Assembly: GCF_000158175.1 (NCBI RefSeq)
Contig: NZ_DS999411.1
Location: 2,386,654 to 2,450,653, forward strand
DNA from: Luminiphilus syltensis NOR5-1B
GTDB lineage: Bacteria > Pseudomonadota > Gammaproteobacteria > Pseudomonadales > Halieaceae
DNA length: 64,000 bases
Direction: 5' to 3'
The notes under the pieces were generated by a model that saw only the letters and a list, made by a program, of their open reading frames with translations, had not been told where the DNA came from and did not search any database. Positions 36,780-47,126 of the stretch are shown in pieces (positions within the stretch are counted from its first letter, which is position 1; every line of letters begins with the position of its first letter). The translations under genes were made by a program, and so were the position numbers.

Positions 36780-37387
36780 TGGAACATTATCTCAGTCTGT
36801 TTGTGCGCGCCGTGTTTATTGAGAATATGGCACTGGCCTTCTTCCTGGGCATGTGTACGTTCCTCGCAGTATCAAAGAAAGTACAGGCCGCGTTTGGCCT
36901 CGGTGTTGCCGTTGTGGTGGTGTTGACCATTACGGTGCCCGTCAACAATCTGATCTACCAGTACCTGCTGGCCGATGGCGCACTCGCCTGGGCAGGGCTT
37001 CCCGACGTGGATCTTAGCTTCCTCGGTTTGCTGAGCTATATCGGTGTCATCGCCGCGTTGGTGCAGATACTCGAGATGTTTCTCGATAAGTATGTACCCG
37101 CGCTGTATGCGGCGCTTGGCGTGTTTCTGCCGCTCATTACAGTTAACTGCGCCATCCTGGGTGCCTCGCTGTTTATGGTGGAACGCAACTACAACTTTGC
37201 TGAGAGCATGGTGTTCGGTGCCGGCTCAGGGGTCGGTTGGGCACTGGCTATCGTCGCTCTCGCGGGTATTCGTGAAAAGCTCAAGTACAGCGACGTCCCC
37301 GACGGATTGCAGGGGCTGGGCATAACGTTCATCACCGTGGGGCTTATGTCCCTCGGCTTTATGTCGTTTGGCGGCATTGATATCTGA
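36779..37387 (+). CDS. nqrE: Na+-NQR subunit E
   Basis: A 202-residue membrane subunit, paralogous to NqrD in opposite topology. It opens [32 protein letters not shown] and contains [17 protein letters not shown], which carries the second cysteine of the iron-sulfur centre between NqrD and NqrE. Length and helix number match the family. Confidence 0.96.
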   Translation: MEHYLSLFVRAVFIENMALAFFLGMCTFLAVSKKVQAAFGLGVAVVVVLTITVPVNNLIYQYLLADGALAWAGLPDVDLSFLGLLSYIGVIAALVQILEMFLDKYVPALYAALGVFLPLITVNCAILGASLFMVERNYNFAESMVFGAGSGVGWALAIVALAGIREKLKYSDVPDGLQGLGITFITVGLMSLGFMSFGGIDI

Positions 37388-37419
37388 TCGAACCATAGCG
37401 AGTTCAGGGGATTTTCAGT

Positions 37420-38643
37420 ATGGATATGACAATCGTTTATGGCGTTGCGATGTTTACAACTATCGTTATTGCGCTGGTAATGATTATTTTGGCGGCGCGT
37501 TCGAAGCTGGTTGCCAGCGGTAACGTCAGTATCGAAATCAACGGGGAGCGAACGATTGAAGTCCCCGCAGGCGGCAAGCTTTTACAGACACTGGCCGATG
37601 CAGAACTGTTTCTCGCCAGTGCCTGCGGCGGTGGCGGTACCTGCGCGCAATGTAAATGTGTGGTTAATGCGGGTGGTGGTGCGATGCTACCCACCGAGGA
37701 GAGCCATTTTACCCGCCGTGACGCCAATGCTGGCTGGCGCCTCTCCTGTCAGACGCCGGTCAAGCAGGATATGTCGATCCGAATCCCCGAAGAGGTTTTT
37801 GGTGTCAAGCAGTGGGAATGCACCGTTGAGTCAAATCCGAACGTCGCGACCTTTATCAAAGAGCTGACGCTGAGGCTTCCCGAGGGCGAGAGCGTTGACT
37901 TTCGCGCGGGAGGTTACGTTCAGCTTGAATGCCCGCCGCACCACATCAAATACAGCGATTTTGATGTCGACGAAGAGTATCGCGGTGATTGGGAGCGTTT
38001 CGGGTTCTTTAAACATGAGTCCAGCTGTGACGAGACAACAATCCGTGCCTATTCCATGGCGAATTACCCGGAAGAACGCGGAGTGGTTAAGTTCAATATT
38101 CGGATCGCAACCCCGCCCCCCGGCAGTGAGGGCATCCCGCCCGGTATTATGTCCAGCTGGGTATTCAGTCTGAAGCCGGGTGACAAGGTCACCGTGTACG
38201 GACCCTTTGGTGAATTCTTCGCCAAGGACACCGATGCGGAAATGGTCTTTATTGGGGGTGGTGCGGGTATGGCCCCCATGCGATCGCATTTGTTTGATCA
38301 GCTCAAGCGATTGAACAGCAAGCGTAAAATCTCCTTCTGGTACGGGGCACGTTCGTTGCGGGAGATGTTCTATGTCGAGGACTACGATGGGCTTGCCGAG
38401 GAGAACGAGAATTTCGATTGGCATGTCGCGCTTTCTGATCCTCAGCCTGAGGATAACTGGGACGGCCTGACCGGCTTCATCCACAACGTACTTTACGAGC
38501 AGTACCTGAAGGATCATCCCGCGCCTGAAGACTGCGAATACTACATGTGTGGCCCACCCATGATGAATGCTGCTGTGATCAAGATGCTGCTTGATCTCGG
38601 CGTTGAGCCCGAAAATATCCTGCTGGATGACTTTGGTGGCTAA
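37420..38643 (+). CDS. nqrF: Na+-NQR subunit F (NADH-oxidising)
   Basis: A 407-residue entry subunit. After one N-terminal helix comes a ferredoxin domain with 2Fe-2S ligands in [13 protein letters not shown] and LSCQTPV. The FAD-binding domain has [11 protein letters not shown] and the NADH domain has [14 protein letters not shown], with [14 protein letters not shown] near the end. ATG at 37420 follows a 32-base gap after nqrE. The apbE start lies inside its last codons. Confidence 0.96.
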   Translation: MDMTIVYGVAMFTTIVIALVMIILAARSKLVASGNVSIEINGERTIEVPAGGKLLQTLADAELFLASACGGGGTCAQCKCVVNAGGGAMLPTEESHFTRRDANAGWRLSCQTPVKQDMSIRIPEEVFGVKQWECTVESNPNVATFIKELTLRLPEGESVDFRAGGYVQLECPPHHIKYSDFDVDEEYRGDWERFGFFKHESSCDETTIRAYSMANYPEERGVVKFNIRIATPPPGSEGIPPGIMSSWVFSLKPGDKVTVYGPFGEFFAKDTDAEMVFIGGGAGMAPMRSHLFDQLKRLNSKRKISFWYGARSLREMFYVEDYDGLAEENENFDWHVALSDPQPEDNWDGLTGFIHNVLYEQYLKDHPAPEDCEYYMCGPPMMNAAVIKMLLDLGVEPENILLDDFGG

Positions 38644-39670
38644 GAAACAGAACGGACTGGCGCTTCTGTCGGTCCTCGTTCTCACCTTTCTTTTTTCGGG
38701 CTGCGCACGGGAGCCTGAGTTTCCGTCCCTCTCGGGAGAGACCTTTGGCACCACGTGGAGCCTGAGCTATCGTTCGCCTGACAGTGGCGTCGATGCCCAA
38801 GCGATCGAAGAACGCCTGTTGGAGGTGTTCGCGCTGATCAATGTCAGCATGAACAACTACGATCCCGAATCCACGATCGGCACTTTCAATCGATTGCCGG
38901 CAACGGAAACCATCGTCGTAGACTGGGACTTTGCCTACGTACTTACCGAGGCACTCACTATTGGCGCCTTGACCGATGGCGCCTACGATGTGACCGTCCC
39001 CCCGCTGATGGCCGCATGGGGTTTTGCCCCCGGGGGTACACCGACCGTCCCCGACGATGCCGCTGTTGAGCGTGCTCGATCGCTGGTCGGCGCCGATAAG
39101 TTGGTGTGGTCGCCGACCCGCCGCGAACTGGGTAAAACCGACGATCAGGTCGGAATTGACCTGGCATCGATTGCGAAGGGCTATGCGGTTGATCTGGGCG
39201 CCGATGCACTCGAGGAATTGGGTGTAACTGATTACCTCTTTGAAATTGGTGGGGAAGTTAGGGTAGGGGGGCAAAGCCCTCGTGGGGACGACTGGCGAAT
39301 CGCTGTTGAGCGACCCGACGGCACGGTCCGGGGTGTACAGGCGGCGCTTTCAGTGAGCGATATTGGGGTTGCGACTTCCGGGGATTATCGGAACTTTTTT
39401 ATCCTTGAAGGTCAGCGCTATTCGCATCTTATCGACCCCAGAAGCGGCCGGCCTATCCGACATGATGTGGTGTCGGTGACGGTGCTGCACCCATCGACGA
39501 TGATGGCCGATGCCTGGGCGACAGCACTTATTGTTTTGGGCAGCGAGCGTGGGCTGGCACTGGCGGAATCCAGGGGCCTGGCCGTGTACATGGTTAGTCG
39601 GGACGGGGATGATCTGGTCGATGTCTGGACCGGGCCGCTGGTAAAATACCTGTTACCCCAACCCGAGTAG
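38627..39670 (+). CDS. apbE: FAD:protein FMN transferase ApbE
   Basis: A 347-residue exported lipoprotein (lipobox LFSGC, Cys26) that attaches FMN to the threonines of NqrB and NqrC. Recognisable parts are GTTWSLSYR, the FAD/Mg-binding [37 protein letters not shown] and the C-terminal [12 protein letters not shown], with [18 protein letters not shown] at 38627 is preferred; GTG at 38636 would also give a full signal peptide. Overlaps nqrF by 17 bases, so it is part of the operon. Confidence 0.94.
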   Translation: MTLVAKKQNGLALLSVLVLTFLFSGCAREPEFPSLSGETFGTTWSLSYRSPDSGVDAQAIEERLLEVFALINVSMNNYDPESTIGTFNRLPATETIVVDWDFAYVLTEALTIGALTDGAYDVTVPPLMAAWGFAPGGTPTVPDDAAVERARSLVGADKLVWSPTRRELGKTDDQVGIDLASIAKGYAVDLGADALEELGVTDYLFEIGGEVRVGGQSPRGDDWRIAVERPDGTVRGVQAALSVSDIGVATSGDYRNFFILEGQRYSHLIDPRSGRPIRHDVVSVTVLHPSTMMADAWATALIVLGSERGLALAESRGLAVYMVSRDGDDLVDVWTGPLVKYLLPQPE

Positions 39671-39718
39671 TATTAGAGTGCGGGTCATCGCTTTACTTAA
39701 TATCTGGGAGTTTATTTC

Positions 39719-39937
39719 GTGATCTTTATTGTGACCTTCGTCGCTTTTGCCGCAGTCATGGCCGCCATGGCGGTGGGTGTTATTGCGGGCCGCGAGCCGA
39801 TCAAGGGTTCCTGCGGTGGCGTGGGTGCCCTGGGAATCGATCAGAAATGCGAACTGTGTGGTGGCGACCCTCAGGTATGCGAGACCGAAACCCGGGACGG
39901 TACCGAGGGTGTCAGCCAATATAACCCCCGAGACTGA
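39719..39937 (+). CDS. nqrM: NqrM, Na+-NQR maturation protein
   Basis: A 72-residue protein (DUF539 family) with one N-terminal membrane helix and a cysteine motif: GSCGG, then CELCGG and VC. NqrM is needed to deliver iron for the centre between NqrD and NqrE. GTG start at 39719. Its place after apbE completes the nqrABCDEF-apbE-nqrM set, so the complex should be fully assembled from this locus. Confidence 0.93.
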   Translation: MIFIVTFVAFAAVMAAMAVGVIAGREPIKGSCGGVGALGIDQKCELCGGDPQVCETETRDGTEGVSQYNPRD

Positions 39938-39952
39938 GCGAACAGCGCCGCT

Positions 39953-41188
39953 TTGACCTTTGTTAGCGATATTGCGCTGCGCTATGGCTTAAGCCGCCGC
40001 CAGCAGCGATTTACTCGCGTGGTGGCGCTGGTGTCGACCTTTGGCATGGTGCTTGGGGTAGCCAGTTTGATCACCGTTATGTCCATCATGAATGGCTTCT
40101 CCGATGAATTACACAATCGCATTCTTGCGGTGGTGCCTCACGGCAAACTCACCGCCAGCAGCGGTGTGCTGACCGACTGGCCCGAATTAAAACGGAAGAT
40201 TATGCGGCAACCCGGTATCAAGGCCGTCGCGCCCTATATCGACGAGACGGTACTGATGCAGGCCTGGGGTCAGAGCCGCGGCTCGATCATGAAAGGTATT
40301 GACCTCGAGGCTGAGCGCGACATCAATCAGCTCCACACCCATATCGTGTCGGGTTCACTGAACGCTATCGAGGAACGTCGCTTTACGGTGGCGCTCGGGC
40401 AATCACTGGCGCGTCTGCTGGGCGTTTCCGTCGGTGATAGCGTGATAGTGACGGTGCCTTCGCTGACCGTGACGCCGCTAGGTCTTTTTCCGCGAATTAA
40501 ACGGCTGGAGGTTGTCGCCGAGTTTGAGGTCGGTGCAGAGCCCGATGCCTCGCACAGCTATGTCTCGCTGGAGACGGCGCAACGCCTGCTGGGTGTGGAG
40601 GGCGTACAGGGATTGCAGTTGAGGACCGACAACCTGATGGCCGCGCCGCAAATTATCGACGCACTGGGCTCACAGCTCCCGTCCACCATCGCGCTGAGTG
40701 ACTGGCGAGACACCCAGGGCTCGCTCTTTACCGCCGTACAGATGGAAAAGGTGACGGTGGCGTTGTTGCTGTTGTCCGTGATCGCAGTGGCTGCCTTTAA
40801 CATCGTGTCTACCCTGACCATGTCGGTGACCGAAAAGCGCAGCGATATCGCGGTAATGCGAGTGCTCGGCGCCCGCTCGTCGTCGATCCTCGGTATATTC
40901 ATAGGCTACGGCATGTTGTTGGGCGTTATCGGCGTGACTCTCGGTGCCGCCCTGGGCGTGCTCCTGTCGATCAATGTCAGTGATCTTGCCGTTTGGATTG
41001 AACAGGTTGCGGGCGTAACGCTGTTCGACCCGACGGTGTATTACATCGGGCGGCTGCCGGCACGACTGCTCTGGGACGATGTCATAGCGACGGTCATTGT
41101 GGCGTTGCTGTTGAGTCTGCTCAGTACGCTTTATCCCGCATGGCGAGCATCCAGGATTTCGCCGGTAGAGGTTTTGAATCGTGGCTGA
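39953..41188 (+). CDS. lolC: Lipoprotein-releasing ABC permease LolC
   Basis: A 411-residue inner-membrane permease that with LolD and LolE extracts outer-membrane lipoproteins and hands them to LolA. The first helix comes at VVALVSTFGMVLGVASLITVMSIMNGF, the periplasmic domain spans about residues 50-260, and three helices close the protein (VALLLLSVIAVAAFNIV, MSVTEKRSDIAVMRVLGA). TTG at 39953 is taken as start; no ATG or good ribosome site offers itself. The stop overlaps lolD by eight bases. Confidence 0.92.
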   Translation: MTFVSDIALRYGLSRRQQRFTRVVALVSTFGMVLGVASLITVMSIMNGFSDELHNRILAVVPHGKLTASSGVLTDWPELKRKIMRQPGIKAVAPYIDETVLMQAWGQSRGSIMKGIDLEAERDINQLHTHIVSGSLNAIEERRFTVALGQSLARLLGVSVGDSVIVTVPSLTVTPLGLFPRIKRLEVVAEFEVGAEPDASHSYVSLETAQRLLGVEGVQGLQLRTDNLMAAPQIIDALGSQLPSTIALSDWRDTQGSLFTAVQMEKVTVALLLLSVIAVAAFNIVSTLTMSVTEKRSDIAVMRVLGARSSSILGIFIGYGMLLGVIGVTLGAALGVLLSINVSDLAVWIEQVAGVTLFDPTVYYIGRLPARLLWDDVIATVIVALLLSLLSTLYPAWRASRISPVEVLNRG

Positions 41189-41858
41189 ATCCATTTTGCG
41201 CTGTATTGACCTGGCCAAAGACTATCGAGATGGAGGCCGCAGTGTGTCCGTGCTCAGTGGGGTTCAATTTGACCTCAAGGCGTCGGAGCGGGTGGCCATT
41301 ATCGGTAAATCGGGTGCGGGTAAATCGACGCTGCTCAACTTGCTGGGTGGTCTTGATGTTCCAACCTCCGGGTATGTTGAGGTCTCGGGCCAGCGAATGA
41401 ATAGTCTTTCTGAGGCATCGCGGTGTCGATGGCGCAACCAGAATCTTGGCTTTGTCTTCCAGTTTCACCACCTCTTACCCGAGTTCTCTGCGGTTGAGGC
41501 TGTCGCCATGCCCGCGCGAATTGCGGGTTTGTCCCGTCGTCAGTCGTTGGCGAAAGCCCGGGAGTTACTGGAGGAAGTGGGCCTGGGTGATCGGCTCGAC
41601 CATAGACCGGGGGCGCTATCCGGTGGCGAGCGCCAGCGGGTCGCCATCGCCCGTGCACTGGTGAACGGTCCGGGGTGTGTATTGATGGATGAACCCACGG
41701 GGAATCTCGACCCGGAGGCGTCTGAGCAGGTGTTGGCAATGATGCGTGCGCTCGGCGAGCGTAACACCGCCTTTATCGTCGTCACCCACGACCCCGCTGT
41801 AGCGTCGCAGATGGATCGTCGGCTCGAATTGCGCGATCGCGCGTTGCACCCCGCCTAA
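41181..41858 (+). CDS. lolD: Lipoprotein-releasing ATPase LolD
   Basis: A 225-residue ABC ATPase. Walker A GKSGAGKSTLLNLLGG, Q-loop FVFQFHHLLPEFSAVE, signature LSGGERQRVAIARAL, Walker B CVLMDEPTGNLD and H-loop VVTHD are intact. FHHLLPEF is the LolD-type version that recognises LolC/E. It is directly followed by lolE without gap. Confidence 0.96.
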   Translation: MAESILRCIDLAKDYRDGGRSVSVLSGVQFDLKASERVAIIGKSGAGKSTLLNLLGGLDVPTSGYVEVSGQRMNSLSEASRCRWRNQNLGFVFQFHHLLPEFSAVEAVAMPARIAGLSRRQSLAKARELLEEVGLGDRLDHRPGALSGGERQRVAIARALVNGPGCVLMDEPTGNLDPEASEQVLAMMRALGERNTAFIVVTHDPAVASQMDRRLELRDRALHPA

Positions 41859-43085
41859 ATGCCCTGGTCAGAACGATGGCATCTGGCGTTGCGCCAAACC
41901 CTCGATAGAGGTGATGGACTAAGCGCATTTCTGTCCCGTTTATCAATGGTGGGGTTGATTCTCGCGGTCGCACTGCTACTCGCTGTGCTCTCGGTCATGA
42001 ATGGCTTCGAGCGCGAAATGCGGGAACGCATTCTGGCGCTGGTTCCGCACGTGACCGTTCGCGGCTTCACGCCGATTGAAGAGTGGGCACAGCGCAGTAG
42101 CGATATCGCCGCGTTATCCGGGGTGCAATCGGTGCAGCCCTTTGTCGAGGCCGATGCGCTTCTGATGCGAGGCCGTTCGGTTGAGGCGACTCGCCTGCTG
42201 GGTATTGGTGCGACCTCGGCGGATCGCTTTTCGTCGTTGGTGACGCCCGGCGGTGCTGAGCTGTTTGCCGACGGTGGAATTATTCTCGGCGCAGCCCTTG
42301 CCCGGCGTCTCAATGTCGAAGCGGGCTCAGGTTTAACCCTGCTTGTCCCCACGGGGGGTAACCCGGTATCGCCCGCAAGCGCACAACCCCGTCGGCTGAC
42401 GGTGAACGGGTTACTCAACTCGGGAACCGAACTTGATGAGCGTTTGGTATTGGCCGATATCGACGTTGTCGCGGATCTGGCTGGAATCGAGACTGGCGTG
42501 TCCGGTCTGTCGATACAGCTCGATGATCTTTTTGCGGCCCCCGCAGTGCGCTGGCAGTTATCTCGAGAGCTTGACGCTACGCTTTATGTGAGTGACTGGA
42601 CGTTGACCCAGGGTAATTTGTACGCAGCGATACGCTTGTCGCGTAATTTGATCTCGATTCTGTTGCTCTCCATCGTGGCGGTGGCGGCATTCAATGTTGT
42701 GTCCAGTCTGGTCCTGGTTGTTACCGATCGCCGTTACTCGATCGCCATCCTGTCGGCGATGGGAGCCACTTCCCGCGATATCGGCTGGATCTTTCTGATC
42801 CAGGGCGCGATCATCGGCAGCCTCGGTGCGGGTATTGGCACGCTTGCTGGCCTCGCTATGGCATATAGTGCTCCGGGGCTCGCCAGGGCCCTCGAATGGG
42901 CACTCGGCGTGAAATTACTGAATACGGATGTCTACCCGCTCAACTTTTTACCGGTTGATATACGGATCGGGGACGTTGGGCTGGTATTTTGTGCGTCGAT
43001 TATTCTCTGCCTGGCCGCCGCGGTGCTTCCTGCACTCCGCGCTGCAAAGCTGCCGGTAGCGGCTACGCTGGCCAGTGCGGGCTAA
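41859..43085 (+). CDS. lolE: Lipoprotein-releasing ABC permease LolE
   Basis: A 408-residue permease, paralogous to LolC, with the same four-helix plan: LSMVGLILAVALLLAVLSVMNGFEREMRERIL at the front, then a periplasmic domain, then ISILLLSIVAVAAFNVVSSLVLVVTDRRYSIAILSAMGA. Having both LolC and LolE means the heteromeric transporter rather than the single LolF type. ATG at 41859 abuts the lolD stop. It converges with the DUF2062 gene, overlapping by four bases. Confidence 0.93.
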   Translation: MPWSERWHLALRQTLDRGDGLSAFLSRLSMVGLILAVALLLAVLSVMNGFEREMRERILALVPHVTVRGFTPIEEWAQRSSDIAALSGVQSVQPFVEADALLMRGRSVEATRLLGIGATSADRFSSLVTPGGAELFADGGIILGAALARRLNVEAGSGLTLLVPTGGNPVSPASAQPRRLTVNGLLNSGTELDERLVLADIDVVADLAGIETGVSGLSIQLDDLFAAPAVRWQLSRELDATLYVSDWTLTQGNLYAAIRLSRNLISILLLSIVAVAAFNVVSSLVLVVTDRRYSIAILSAMGATSRDIGWIFLIQGAIIGSLGAGIGTLAGLAMAYSAPGLARALEWALGVKLLNTDVYPLNFLPVDIRIGDVGLVFCASIILCLAAAVLPALRAAKLPVAATLASAG

Positions 43086-43600
43086 CGGCGTCGGGCCTGG
43101 TTCCGTTTCCGCCATTGTCTGATGACGCGCCAGCGCCACGTCACATCAATGATGAAATAACCGGTTGCTCCCATCGCAACGCCAATAATAAAACACCCCA
43201 GCAAAAACGGTCTCCAGATATCGACCAGGGTACGAGTGACCCAGTCAATACTGATTTGGAAGCCCACATCCTGCATTTCGGTGCCAAGGATTAACGCTCC
43301 AAGTTTGTAGGCCGAAAAATAGATGACGGGCAGCGTGACCGGGTTGGTAACGAAGATCAGCGCGATGCTCAGCGGAAGGTTGGCACGCCACTTTACGGAG
43401 AGAAACGCCGCGATAAAAATCTGTCCCGGGATCGGTAACATGGCGCAGAACAGCCCGATTGCGAAGGCCTTTGCGGCACACAGTCGGTTGATGTGCCAAA
43501 GATTGGGCTCATAGATCCACTCGCCGAAAACGCTCAAGCCCTTCATCTCGCGCAGGCGTTGCGGCGTCATCGCCAGCCGTTTTAGTGTTTTCTTTGGCAT
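43082..43600 (-). CDS. DUF2062 membrane protein
   Basis: A 172-residue inner-membrane protein. The conserved stretch PNLWHINRLCAAKAFAIGLFCAMLPIPGQ with FVTNPVTLPVIYFSAYKLG is the DUF2062 signature. Two to three helices lie between residues ~40 and 155. The function is unknown. It stands between lolE and comEC in Pseudomonas as well. Its 5' end overlaps the longest frame of the divergent comEC gene, which argues for a shorter comEC. Confidence 0.85.
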   Translation of the reverse strand: MPKKTLKRLAMTPQRLREMKGLSVFGEWIYEPNLWHINRLCAAKAFAIGLFCAMLPIPGQIFIAAFLSVKWRANLPLSIALIFVTNPVTLPVIYFSAYKLGALILGTEMQDVGFQISIDWVTRTLVDIWRPFLLGCFIIGVAMGATGYFIIDVTWRWRVIRQWRKRNQARRR

Positions 43601-43776
43601 TTGAGCGGCGCCCGCCGATATCCCTTTTTCGGTTTGGTTTCGCGATCTTTTCCAGGCACCGGTCTGGCCTTTTCGCCCACGAACGGGGTCACTGCCTGCT
43701 GTTCATGGTGCAGAGCGCTAATTATGCCCTCAGTTCCGGGTCGGTGACAGCCGGATCCCAAATACGACCTGAACGA

Positions 43777-46020
43777 ATGTTGGGTATTACCGCTGGGCTC
43801 ATCCTGCCCCTGGCGACCCCCGACGTTCGCTGGTTGCCAGTGGTGCTGGTTCCAGCCCTGGTTGCGGCCCTTATTGCGCACCGGTGTGGGCGGGTACTGC
43901 CCGTCTGGTTTTGCATTGGAGCCGTTGTCACGACACTTCACGCGTTTTTCTGGCAGGAGCAGCAACTGACTTCCAGCTGCTATCGAGGAGAGTATGCCGC
44001 GACCTTCCGAATTAGCTCCTTCGCTCGGATCAGCACCCTGGAAGACGGTACGCCTGTACAACGGGTCCATGCCCGTTTGGTCAGCGGGTTGCCCCGTCAC
44101 TGTGGACTGCCCCGCGAATTTCTGTTGGCGGTCTATGGGGATAACCGGGACTTGCCCTTGGGCGCATTGGTTGCCGGTGAGGCGCTATTGCGCCCGCCAC
44201 CGTCGCAATGGAGCCCCGGGATGATTCCCGATCAGGCACGTAACGCGGCGAGTGGGCTTGACGCCGTAGCATCATTCACCGTCGGCCGTATCGACGCGGG
44301 TATTGCCAGACCGTTATTGGATGCGACGCGGCAGAAACTCGTCGACACGCTCAACCGCGCGGTTCCCTCCGGGGTCGGGGCAGGCCTGCTGCGAGCGTTG
44401 CTGGTGGCTGATGGCACCGGTTTGGACGAGGAGGTCTGGACCCTGATGCGTCGCATGGGTCTGCTCCACCTGCTGGTGATCAGCGGATTGCATATCGGTC
44501 TGGTGGCGGGCTTTTGCTGGTTGCTTGGCGGAGTGTTGTCCCGCGTGGTGAACCGAAGGGGTGCGGCGGGGTCGTTACGACCGCGGATCGTTCTGACACT
44601 ACTTATGGCGCTTGCCTACGCCGGGCTGGCCGGCTTTGGTGTCGCGACGCAGCGGGCTCTGCTCATGTTACTGGGAATCAGCATTGCGCGAATCCTGGGG
44701 TGGAGTACCCGGCCCGTAAATGGCCTGTTATTTGCTGTGGTATTGATACTCGTACTGAATCCCTTTGCAGCGCTGTCGCCCGGTTTATGGATGAGCGTGA
44801 CGGCAACTGCACTACTGCTGTGGTTATCGCAGCGTCCGTGGGCGGGTGGGCTCGCGGCCAGGCTTTTTCTGCTGCAGATCGTAATGTCGATCGTATTGCT
44901 GCCGATGTCCTGGTTCTGGTTTGGCGGTGGCAGTCTGGGGGCGATTATTACCCATTTGCTGGTCAACCCACTCATCACGGTTTGGGTACTACCGCTGGGG
45001 TTGCTTGGGGTCGTTCTCGCGCCAGTTATGGAGGTATCCGCCGCGATGCTCTGGCGGGCGGCGTTGTGGCCGGTGCCACTGATGTTGGACGCGTTGCACT
45101 GGATGGACCAGCACCTGGGTGAATGGGTGTGGATCGAACGCCATCTGAGTTTTTCTACGGCCTTGACGGCGTTGGGTGGGCTACTGATTTTTGTCCGGCA
45201 CACCCGCTGGCTCGCCGTTGCACTGCTTATCTTTATGAGCTTTGTGGTGCGGACACCACCGCCGCTCGCCCGGTTGTCGGTGCTGGATGTCGGCCAGGGA
45301 ACCGCGGTGGTGTTCGAAGCCAACGGGCGCCATCTGCTTTACGATACCGGTGGTGGCTCGGCGTCCGGATTCAATCAGGCGGTTAAGGTCGTTGCACCCT
45401 TGCTGCGCTCTGCGGGGGCCGATGCCATCGATACCCTGATGATCAGCCACGGTGACCTTGACCATAGCGCCGGTTTGGGCACGATCAAGTCGAATTTTGC
45501 TAGCGAGAGAGATCTCGGCTGGGGCGGCGAACCCTGTCGGATGGGTGCACGATGGTCCTGGGGTGAGGACGTGAATTTCGAGGTCTTACACGGTGATGGG
45601 CACGCTCAATCAAACCGTAATGCCCATTCCTGTGTGCTGCGGATAGAGGCCTTTGGTGTTGTCTTTCTACTTGCCGGCGATATACCGAGCCGGGTTGAGC
45701 TCGCCCTTGGGCAATACTGGAGAGAGCAGCTTGCGGCGGATGTGTTGTTGGTATCCCATCACGGTAGTGGGACTTCATCGAGTCACGGCTTTCTGAAATG
45801 GGTCAAGCCGGCCTATGCGGTGCTCAGCCACGGGTTGGCGAACCGTTTCGGTCACCCCGATGCCAATGTCGTGAGTCGGCTACAAGTTCATACACGCGAT
45901 ATGGTATCAACGGCCCACCTTGGCACGCTCCGCTTCGAGGTCGATGCCCCGGGCGCACTCTGTTTCAAGCCCATGAGGAATCGGTGGACGCCATTTTGGC
46001 TTCGCGTACCCCCAAGCTGA
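43777..46020 (+). CDS. comEC: ComEC/Rec2-family DNA uptake channel
   Basis: A 747-residue inner-membrane protein predicted to take single-stranded DNA into the cytosol. An N-terminal membrane pair and DUF4131 region lead to the competence domain (LLVISGLHIGLVAGFCWLLGG, VATQRALLMLLGISIARIL). The C-terminal metallo-beta-lactamase-like domain has DVGQGTAVVF, SHGDLDHSAG and LLVSHHGSGTSSS. The frame is open to 43585, but the ATG at 43777 gives a normal-length protein and avoids the DUF2062 promoter; the true start is uncertain. No other competence gene is nearby. Confidence 0.88.
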   Translation: MLGITAGLILPLATPDVRWLPVVLVPALVAALIAHRCGRVLPVWFCIGAVVTTLHAFFWQEQQLTSSCYRGEYAATFRISSFARISTLEDGTPVQRVHARLVSGLPRHCGLPREFLLAVYGDNRDLPLGALVAGEALLRPPPSQWSPGMIPDQARNAASGLDAVASFTVGRIDAGIARPLLDATRQKLVDTLNRAVPSGVGAGLLRALLVADGTGLDEEVWTLMRRMGLLHLLVISGLHIGLVAGFCWLLGGVLSRVVNRRGAAGSLRPRIVLTLLMALAYAGLAGFGVATQRALLMLLGISIARILGWSTRPVNGLLFAVVLILVLNPFAALSPGLWMSVTATALLLWLSQRPWAGGLAARLFLLQIVMSIVLLPMSWFWFGGGSLGAIITHLLVNPLITVWVLPLGLLGVVLAPVMEVSAAMLWRAALWPVPLMLDALHWMDQHLGEWVWIERHLSFSTALTALGGLLIFVRHTRWLAVALLIFMSFVVRTPPPLARLSVLDVGQGTAVVFEANGRHLLYDTGGGSASGFNQAVKVVAPLLRSAGADAIDTLMISHGDLDHSAGLGTIKSNFASERDLGWGGEPCRMGARWSWGEDVNFEVLHGDGHAQSNRNAHSCVLRIEAFGVVFLLAGDIPSRVELALGQYWREQLAADVLLVSHHGSGTSSSHGFLKWVKPAYAVLSHGLANRFGHPDANVVSRLQVHTRDMVSTAHLGTLRFEVDAPGALCFKPMRNRWTPFWLRVPPS

Positions 46021-46022
46021 CA

Positions 46023-46052
46023 TTGGGGTCCTCGCGGCGGAGCATATATACT
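46023..46052 (+). promoter_or_regulatory. Possible promoter of exbB-exbD-msbA operon
   Basis: TTGGGG (46023-46028) and TATATACT (46045-46052) give a 16- or 18-base spacer. The -10 part is strong, the -35 weak. It lies in the 57-base gap between comEC and exbB. Confidence 0.4.
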
Positions 46053-46077
46053 GCGACCTTCAGCAGAGGAAACCACA

Positions 46078-46701
46078 GTGTTTGACTTGTTAGCGGCCGG
46101 GGGCTGGCTCATGCCGCCCATTATTTTATGTTCGATTATTGCGCTCTCGATTTGCATTGAGCGTTATTTTGCGCTCAATCCGCGTCGAATTGCGCCGCCG
46201 CACCTGCTGGCAACGGTCTGGCGTCAGCTTCAGAATGGCGAGCTCGACGGAATGCGCCTGAAGCAACTGCGCCAGGGCTCGCCTCTGGGCACGATTCTCG
46301 CTGCCGGGCTTGCCAATCGTAGTCAGGGTCGTGACGTCATGAAGGAGAGTATTCAGGAGGCGGCGAGCCACGTGGTCCACGATCTCGAAAAATTTCTCAA
46401 TGCCCTGGGTACCGTGGCGGCCGTCTCGCCACTTTTGGGCTTGTTGGGTACGGTTCTTGGAATGATTCGGGTATTTACGGAAATCACCGTGCAGGGTACC
46501 GGCAATGCCAATGCGCTCGCAGGCGGCATCTCGGAGGCCTTGATAACCACCGCCACAGGTTTGGCGGTCGCGATTCCGGCGCTGGTCATGCATCGGTTTT
46601 ATACCGCCCGTATCGATACTATCGTGGTCGGGCTCGAGCAGGAGACAATCAAGCTGGTTGACGCGCTCCACAGCAAGAATCAGACGGAATACGACGCTTG
46701 A
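46078..46701 (+). CDS. exbB: ExbB/TolQ-type proton channel subunit
   Basis: A 207-residue inner-membrane protein of the MotA/TolQ/ExbB family. Helix 1 lies at residues ~8-27 ([23 protein letters not shown]); helices 2 and 3 hold the conserved [24 protein letters not shown] and [27 protein letters not shown]. With ExbD it converts proton-motive force to mechanical energy. GTG start. This envelope-locus copy lies beside lipid A genes in Pseudomonas also; its TonB-like partner is unknown. Confidence 0.92.
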   Translation: MFDLLAAGGWLMPPIILCSIIALSICIERYFALNPRRIAPPHLLATVWRQLQNGELDGMRLKQLRQGSPLGTILAAGLANRSQGRDVMKESIQEAASHVVHDLEKFLNALGTVAAVSPLLGLLGTVLGMIRVFTEITVQGTGNANALAGGISEALITTATGLAVAIPALVMHRFYTARIDTIVVGLEQETIKLVDALHSKNQTEYDA

Positions 46702-47126
46702 AATTTCGCCGCCAACGTAGAGATGACCTGGCGATCAACCTGACGCCGTTGATCGATGTTGTGTTTCTGTTGCTAATTTTTTTCATGGTGTCGACCAGCT
46801 TTACCACCCAGACCCAACTGTCGGTTAACCTTCCCGAGGCAAAGGGTGAAAAAGGGGTTTCGCCGGCGAGATTAAAACTCACCATAGATGCGGCGGGTAG
46901 CTTTGCGCTGAACGGGACGCCGATTCCCGGATCACCACAGGGGCTGCGAACGGCATTGACCACGACTGCGGGGGATTCTCGAGCCACACCGCTGACGATC
47001 GCAGCGGATGGTGAGGCGGCGCATCGCTATGTGGTCAGAGCACTGGATGTCGCCAGCCAACTGGGATTCCAGCAACTGACCATCGCTGCCCAAACGCCGA
47101 CTTTGGCCAGTCCGGAAGCGCAATGA
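46698..47126 (+). CDS. exbD: ExbD/TolR-type biopolymer transport protein
   Basis: A 142-residue single-pass protein. [19 protein letters not shown] contains the essential aspartate of the ExbD/TolR helix (Asp in LIDV). The periplasmic domain follows. It starts with TTG at 46698, overlapping exbB by four bases, and its stop overlaps msbA by four. It works as a complex with ExbB. Confidence 0.93.
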   Translation: MKFRRQRRDDLAINLTPLIDVVFLLLIFFMVSTSFTTQTQLSVNLPEAKGEKGVSPARLKLTIDAAGSFALNGTPIPGSPQGLRTALTTTAGDSRATPLTIAADGEAAHRYVVRALDVASQLGFQQLTIAAQTPTLASPEAQ